A stretch of 64,000 bases of DNA, taken from the NCBI RefSeq assembly GCF_021233435.1, contig NZ_CP089468.1, positions 186,001 to 250,000 of the forward strand, given 5' to 3'. This DNA comes from Halobacterium noricense. GTDB lineage: Archaea; Halobacteriota; Halobacteria; Halobacteriales; Halobacteriaceae. The translations under genes and the position numbers were made by a program. Positions 60,077-64,000 of this stretch are shown here, piece after piece (the stretch's first letter is position 1; the number at the start of each line of letters is the position of its first letter). The notes beneath the pieces were generated by a model that was given only the letters and a program-made list of their open reading frames with translations, did not search any database and was not told the origin of the DNA.

Positions 60077-60690
60077 GTGAACAAACAATCCACCGACGAG
60101 TCACAGTCGATCAGATCGATCAGATGCGGGACGCTGCCCACGATATAGGCGGAAATATGGCTGACCGGAATGAAGTAATCGTGGTCATACTGGCGGACTT
60201 CGCTCTTCGAGTAGGAGAAGCGCAACAGTTGAAACGGAGTCACTTTCGTTTGGACGAAAATGAACTACTGTTGCCAGCTGATATTCAGAAGGACTATCCT
60301 ACGCAACAGTCGCCAACATCGGTCACAATGAGAATTGATCCATACAATCTGTTTGGAACCAAGCGACTCCTGAAACGCTACTTCAATTCTGACTGGTGGC
60401 AGAATCAGGACGGTGACTACGTGTTCCCATCGAGGCAGAGTGAGAAGATGACTACAGAGAGTATGAGGAACGTCGTAGAGCAGTTGGCTGGGGAAGCTGA
60501 TGTTTCCCCCAGAAGGTCGGATGGAGAGCCAGCAGAGCCGTCAGAAGCCCATCCTCATATGTTCAGACACAGCCTCGCCTCGTACATGTTGCAGGATGAA
60601 GACACTCGCCTAATCGATGTGAAGAATCGTCTTCGGCACCGGTCTATATCCACGACAGAGCGGATTTATGAGCATTATCAGAGGCGGTAG
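60073..60690 (+). CDS. Tyrosine recombinase catalytic domain without core-binding domain (operon gene 7)
   Basis: A 205-aa protein holding the whole catalytic set: R46 (ALRVGEAQQLKR), H162-x-x-R165 (PHMFRHSLASYML), H189 (RLRHRSIS) and Y199 (TERIYEHYQ). The usual N-terminal SAM-like DNA-clamp of about 90 residues is missing, as in small invertases and some archaeal recombinases. Different from the integrase at 37381, it could resolve dimers, invert a segment, or assist excision. Last gene of the overlapping chain. Confidence 0.85.
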   Translation: MSEQTIHRRVTVDQIDQMRDAAHDIGGNMADRNEVIVVILADFALRVGEAQQLKRSHFRLDENELLLPADIQKDYPTQQSPTSVTMRIDPYNLFGTKRLLKRYFNSDWWQNQDGDYVFPSRQSEKMTTESMRNVVEQLAGEADVSPRRSDGEPAEPSEAHPHMFRHSLASYMLQDEDTRLIDVKNRLRHRSISTTERIYEHYQRR

Positions 60691-60696
60691 AATCGA

Positions 60697-62178
60697 TTAC
60701 CGTCCATTCTCTAAACCAAGATCTGTTCCAAATACATTATTCTCTGGTTCAATCGCATAGCGAAGCCTTGCTTCACGAACACCACCGAACGGGATTCCCC
60801 CAATAGGGGTTGACGCAGTGGACTCAATATATACCCATGGATACTCACCAAGCGAGTCGGGTTGGATTGCCGGATCAATTATGTCAGAAATCTTGTCAAT
60901 ATATCGAGTAGCCGAAGAGTTATTGTGGAACGTCTCTGGGTATTCATCAGGGAAATCGGACTCCATCACACTCTCAGGGATTGGCATACAAACCGCAATA
61001 TGATTTGCATTTCGACCCGTCCTATCAAGAAATGCGATACCACAAGTGTACCCCATATTATATAACAACCAGCACAATTGGTAGGAATGCCCTACACAAT
61101 TTTCATTTGGATTTGACCAATATGCCTCAGGGAGGTGAATAGGCAGATTAGTGACGCCCCTATCTTTTTGATCATATGGATTTGATTGAATCGTGAGTGA
61201 AGCCTCCAGTATTTTTCCATAATGGTTATTTATCCCATAAGATGTGTGGGCACCATTAATTGCGTCAGCCATTTTTTGGTAAATCGGGTTGTCTAAGACA
61301 TCATATACACCTCTGCCATAGTAATCATACCCCGATGGAACAGGAGTGCTAAAAGTGAATGCGTCGTATGATTCACTCACCCCTGTATCCATGAATTCTT
61401 CAGACATTTCTACATGGGATTTCGGCATCTCAATTCGTGTCCCTTTAAATGGGAGGCAAGTGGGACCTCCTGATCGATACATATCATTATCAACCTTGTA
61501 CGCCTCACGGGAATATGGAACTTCTTCAGCAAGCTCGGGAGCAGGAAACTCTCGACCTCCCGCAAAATTCACAATATATTTATCCCCCACATCTTGGAAC
61601 CGATTCCGATTAACTGGTCCATCACCCTCAATGATAGAATAGCTATTTTTACTAACTGCGGTCTTCAAATCTCCGTATTCCTCGTAATAAACTACCCGTT
61701 GATCCATCTGCCATTCAGTATCTCCAGTGTTATTATTCGTAGCTTTCAATCGGAACCGTATCTGCTCATTCTTCGGAATATCCGAGAATGATACATCAAA
61801 AATCTCACTAATACCTGACGGGACGTTTGTTTTTTCCGCTACCTTGGTCAATGTGACGCCATTTCCTACAGGGAATGTATCGTAGACGAATAGCTCAAAA
61901 GTGACTTCATCTTCAAAATACAGGTCAGGGTCTCCGGGCGTTGTCGCTGGTTTAAAAATTGCTTCAATAGATACGGATCCATTTGCGGGGGCTCCCTCTC
62001 CCTGTAGCTCGACAACGGGGGGGATAGTATACTTTTGAGTCTCCTCATTAGTGGTAGTATTCTTTTGCTCAGGGTTGTCTGTATCAGAATCGTCTGAATC
62101 GCTTGAACAGCCAGCTAAAACTGAAGCAATCGACGCACCTCCTACCTGTAACAACCTACGCCGAGAGTGACCCGACAT
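60697..62178 (-). CDS. Tat-exported lipoprotein with transglutaminase/papain-like domain
   Basis: A 493-aa protein. Tat motif with twin arginines (GHSRRRLLQVGG) and a lipobox SVLAGC, followed by a Ser/Asp-rich linker. A beta domain occupies about 50-170. The C-terminal half has an apparent Cys-His-Glu/Asp triad: NENCVGHSYQLCWLLYNMGY (Cys near 364), RNANHIAVCMPIP (His near 395) and WVYIEST. The order matches transglutaminase-like proteases. Sits on the outer cell face, perhaps cutting or crosslinking wall protein. AT-rich codons like the element. Confidence 0.7.
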   Translation of the reverse strand: MSGHSRRRLLQVGGASIASVLAGCSSDSDDSDTDNPEQKNTTTNEETQKYTIPPVVELQGEGAPANGSVSIEAIFKPATTPGDPDLYFEDEVTFELFVYDTFPVGNGVTLTKVAEKTNVPSGISEIFDVSFSDIPKNEQIRFRLKATNNNTGDTEWQMDQRVVYYEEYGDLKTAVSKNSYSIIEGDGPVNRNRFQDVGDKYIVNFAGGREFPAPELAEEVPYSREAYKVDNDMYRSGGPTCLPFKGTRIEMPKSHVEMSEEFMDTGVSESYDAFTFSTPVPSGYDYYGRGVYDVLDNPIYQKMADAINGAHTSYGINNHYGKILEASLTIQSNPYDQKDRGVTNLPIHLPEAYWSNPNENCVGHSYQLCWLLYNMGYTCGIAFLDRTGRNANHIAVCMPIPESVMESDFPDEYPETFHNNSSATRYIDKISDIIDPAIQPDSLGEYPWVYIESTASTPIGGIPFGGVREARLRYAIEPENNVFGTDLGLENGR

Positions 62179-62269
62179 CTATTACCAAATTATAGTAGAG
62201 AAACCATTTACCTTCTGGTTGATTTTGGAGAACACCTTTGCCCTGTTCCACTCTATTAACAGACAGATT

Positions 62270-62626
62270 ATGACTGATAGCGATAGCGTAGAGAATTCAT
62301 CAGAAGTGTACTGGCGCATAGAATCGGATGACGAATATATTGAAACATGGGCGGAAGACGATCAAGTAGTTGCTCTCGATACTCGTCACGAATTATCTTC
62401 TTATGGCGATTCTGAAGAAGATGCAATAACGAACCTGCAGGAGGCAGTCAAGGAATATCTTGTTCTGAAATACATTCGGAAGAATGAGCCTGTCGCTGTA
62501 CAAGAAATTGAGGAGTCGTTGAATATGGGGATGAGAGATCTTGTCGGAACGCTTGATCCACTATTCAAGAAGGGCGAACTCTTCGAGCCTCGTAGAGATA
62601 AACTCAGATACGTTCCCGACGAATAG
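62270..62626 (+). CDS. HicB-like domain plus winged helix
   Basis: A 118-aa protein (ATG 62270, MTDSDSVENSSEVYWRIESD). The first half resembles the HicB fold (QVVALDTRHELSSYGDSEED, then AITNLQEAVKEYL); the second half is a winged helix (VAVQEIEESLNMGMRDLVGT). No HicA toxin is adjacent; this may be a regulator only. Convergent with the Tat protein at 62628. Confidence 0.65.
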   Translation: MTDSDSVENSSEVYWRIESDDEYIETWAEDDQVVALDTRHELSSYGDSEEDAITNLQEAVKEYLVLKYIRKNEPVAVQEIEESLNMGMRDLVGTLDPLFKKGELFEPRRDKLRYVPDE

Positions 62627-62627
62627 C

Positions 62628-63128
62628 TTATTCTCGTTCTGCGTCAATCAACTGGTCCTGAATGTCCCGAATCATCTCGTTGTAATCATCTGCTCCGAAT
62701 TCTCCCTCAACCTCCGCCGTGCGAATGTAATATCGATATTCCGACTCAGAATATTTTCCTCGCCGGGCTCGAACTTCAGCACTATTTCCTTTAAGAATCG
62801 AATGGAAATACGGCGGGTCGATGTAGATATCTTCCAGATCTACTCTCAGCCCGCCCGCTACGTATTTACATTCATATATAGAGCGAGCTGTCCACCGAAC
62901 AGCCGAATGCCAGTCGTTGTAGTCCTCATATTCCCACTCATACTCTATCTCTCCGTTTTTAACCAAGATCAGATAGCCAATATCCTCTACCCAAGCAGAC
63001 ATCTTCCATTGGTCATCTTCACCGTGGGTGAGAGCGTCTTGTTTGGATTCGTTTTCGCTAAAATCAACCGAAGGGAGAGAGATAGCAGGAGTAGAGACAA
63101 CCGATTGAATGAACGTTCTCCTGTCCAT
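62628..63128 (-). CDS. Tat-signal protein, paralogue A
   Basis: A 166-aa protein starting MDRRTFIQSVVSTPAISLPS, a Tat-type signal without lipobox. The secreted part has W/Y-rich strands (WKMSAWVEDIGYLILVKNGE; YEWEYEDYNDWHSAVRWTAR). It shares the YNDW segment and general plan with the next gene (63128), so the two are duplicates. Overlaps it by one base. Function unknown. Confidence 0.65.
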   Translation of the reverse strand: MDRRTFIQSVVSTPAISLPSVDFSENESKQDALTHGEDDQWKMSAWVEDIGYLILVKNGEIEYEWEYEDYNDWHSAVRWTARSIYECKYVAGGLRVDLEDIYIDPPYFHSILKGNSAEVRARRGKYSESEYRYYIRTAEVEGEFGADDYNEMIRDIQDQLIDAERE

Positions 63129-63616
63129 CACAGATACTCCTCCAGCTCCTGCTTGCATTTGCTCGCTATAGCAATCTGCGCCGAAGAGGAGTACATCCTA
63201 CGTTCATCCCACGACTCTCCAACGTGCCTAACGACCGCTGTATACTCTTCTTCCTCCGTAGGGTCTCGTTTGATAGTCACTTCAAGTCCACACTCGTGAG
63301 AAAAATGGGAGCGAGAGTAACTACCGTTGTACAATGAAACAAGAGAGAAATCAAATAGATCCACGGTATGGGGCAAGTCAGATTTCTCACTGGATTCCTG
63401 AATAGTCTCAGTGACCCAATCGTTGTAGGTCTCAAACTCCTTCTCTATATGATCATCATCGAGCCTGATGGCGAGATGTCCTGTATCGTCTTCCCGCCTC
63501 CAAACGCCACGCACGCTCCAATTCTCCCTCTCCGACTCAGTATCTCCAAATTCGGGGATGACGGACGGAGTGAGCGGTACAACTGCCATCGACTTGACGA
63601 AGTTTCTACGGTTCAT
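63128..63616 (-). CDS. Tat-signal protein, paralogue B
   Basis: A 162-aa protein starting MNRRNFVKSMAVVPLTPSVI, twin-arginine signal. The exported part (WSVRGVWRREDDTGHLAIRL, then KEFETYNDWVTETIQESSEK) parallels paralogue A. No known domain. The pair with the lipoprotein at 60697 suggests surface remodelling by the element. Confidence 0.65.
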   Translation of the reverse strand: MNRRNFVKSMAVVPLTPSVIPEFGDTESERENWSVRGVWRREDDTGHLAIRLDDDHIEKEFETYNDWVTETIQESSEKSDLPHTVDLFDFSLVSLYNGSYSRSHFSHECGLEVTIKRDPTEEEEYTAVVRHVGESWDERRMYSSSAQIAIASKCKQELEEYL

Positions 63617-63846
63617 TTTTGAGCCTCGTAATTGATTTCCAAGAGGTAATTTCGAAGGCGATTCAGTTTCTGGACTCGTTCGGGATGGTGAACGTTCTTT
63701 TTCGCCTGTTCAATCTGATCCATTCGCTTCTCGATCTCGTTCGTCGTAGGGTTATTCAGCGGGTTGATGTGGATGCCCGCACTGTGCAAGATATTTTCAT
63801 AGCAAGCGATTCCGTCGTTGAAATTCTTGATAGCGTCAGACTGCAT
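63613..63846 (-). CDS. Small helical protein
   Basis: A 77-aa protein, MQSDAIKNFNDGIACYENIL, mostly helical (EIEKRMDQIEQAKKNVHHPE). Overlaps paralogue B by 4 bp and the following partial gene by 11 bp, so part of one minus-strand operon. Not recognised. Confidence 0.6.
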   Translation of the reverse strand: MQSDAIKNFNDGIACYENILHSAGIHINPLNNPTTNEIEKRMDQIEQAKKNVHHPERVQKLNRLRNYLLEINYEAQK

Positions 63847-64000
63847 TCGTTACACCTCCATTCCTTCCATCATCCTCACCAGAATCAACCGAAGACGGTT
63901 CAGCGGGCTTCGAAATCTGTTCGAAGAAACGGTAGAAATCAATCAGTTCTTGAACCGACTGGCGGGCACGGATAATCCGACGACGTTCAGTAGTGTCCAA
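63836..64000 (-). CDS. Hypothetical protein, cut by window edge
   Basis: 54 codons are visible, ending in SSVDSGEDDGRNGGVTNAV after a basic helix (ERRRIIRARQSVQELIDFYR). Its start lies beyond the right end. Overlaps the next gene by 11 bp. No family recognised. Confidence 0.5.
   Translation of the reverse strand: MDTTERRRIIRARQSVQELIDFYRFFEQISKPAEPSSVDSGEDDGRNGGVTNAV

Noticed and set aside
61346-61642. Plus-strand frame inside the Tat lipoprotein gene
   Set aside because: Shadow of the minus-strand gene, whose Tat signal, lipobox and triad are convincing.
62541-63299. 252-codon plus-strand frame
   Set aside because: Lies antisense to two Tat-signal genes with good starts and overlaps; no ribosome site or domain.

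Overview
The window comes from a haloarchaeon, most likely a Halobacterium. The left 37 kb is GC-rich with strongly acidic proteins. It carries the split archaeal RNA polymerase genes (H, B'', B', A', A''). It also carries a surface (S-layer) glycoprotein whose PGF-CTERM tail closely resembles that of the H. salinarum cell-surface glycoprotein, with the archaeosortase that processes such tails about 2.7 kb away.

Layout of the host part. 1-7400 is the rpoH-rpoB2-rpoB1-rpoA1-rpoA2 operon on the minus strand, followed by tRNA-Asp. 7.6-14.7 kb is an accessory patch: two HicAB pairs, a VapBC pair, a broken TumE/TumA-like pair, PemK/MazF, TnpB and VapB remnants, two paralogous winged-helix regulators and a duplicated 3' scrap of artA, all placed around the intact artA. 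14.8-17.5 kb is the surface glycoprotein gene. 17.7-26 kb mixes a HerA-like ATPase, methyltransferases, Pcm, a zinc-finger protein, an aminopeptidase and more VapBC pairs. 26-36 kb is housekeeping: type II GAPDH, Hsp20, ATP-grasp ligases, ribosomal protein L10e, a flavin monooxygenase, a HerA-like ATPase, an aldo/keto reductase, a cold-shock protein, a HAD phosphatase and tRNA-Phe. Two copies of a 107-base folded repeat, with compensatory base changes, lie at 7.9 and 24.0 kb.

From about 37.3 kb to the right edge the sequence becomes AT-rich and gene-dense, with short overlapping ORFs: an integrated virus-like element whose right end lies outside the window. It starts with an SNJ2-type tyrosine integrase and continues with small regulators, a candidate origin, five tRNA genes (all with U at the wobble position), and two 41-42 base tRNA-like minihelices placed between genes. 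Next come an OB-fold protein, a signal peptidase and a surface-protein cluster. The gene order spike, membrane protein, membrane protein, P-loop NTPase resembles the pleolipovirus core, but two extra PKD/carboxypeptidase-regulatory-like membrane-anchored proteins precede the spike. Further right are a ~86-bp non-coding repeat array, a GmrSD-like (DUF262/DUF1524) protein with a convergent PD-(D/E)XK-like nuclease gene, and a tightly overlapping operon of small membrane and zinc-ribbon proteins ending in a catalytic-domain-only recombinase. Last is a set of Tat-exported proteins, including a transglutaminase-like lipoprotein.

The parts of the element most worth following up are the minihelices, the U34-only tRNA set, the spike cluster with its own signal peptidase and repeated 15-base promoter, and the carried restriction-like pair. 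Family assignments rest on reading motifs by eye; no database search was run.
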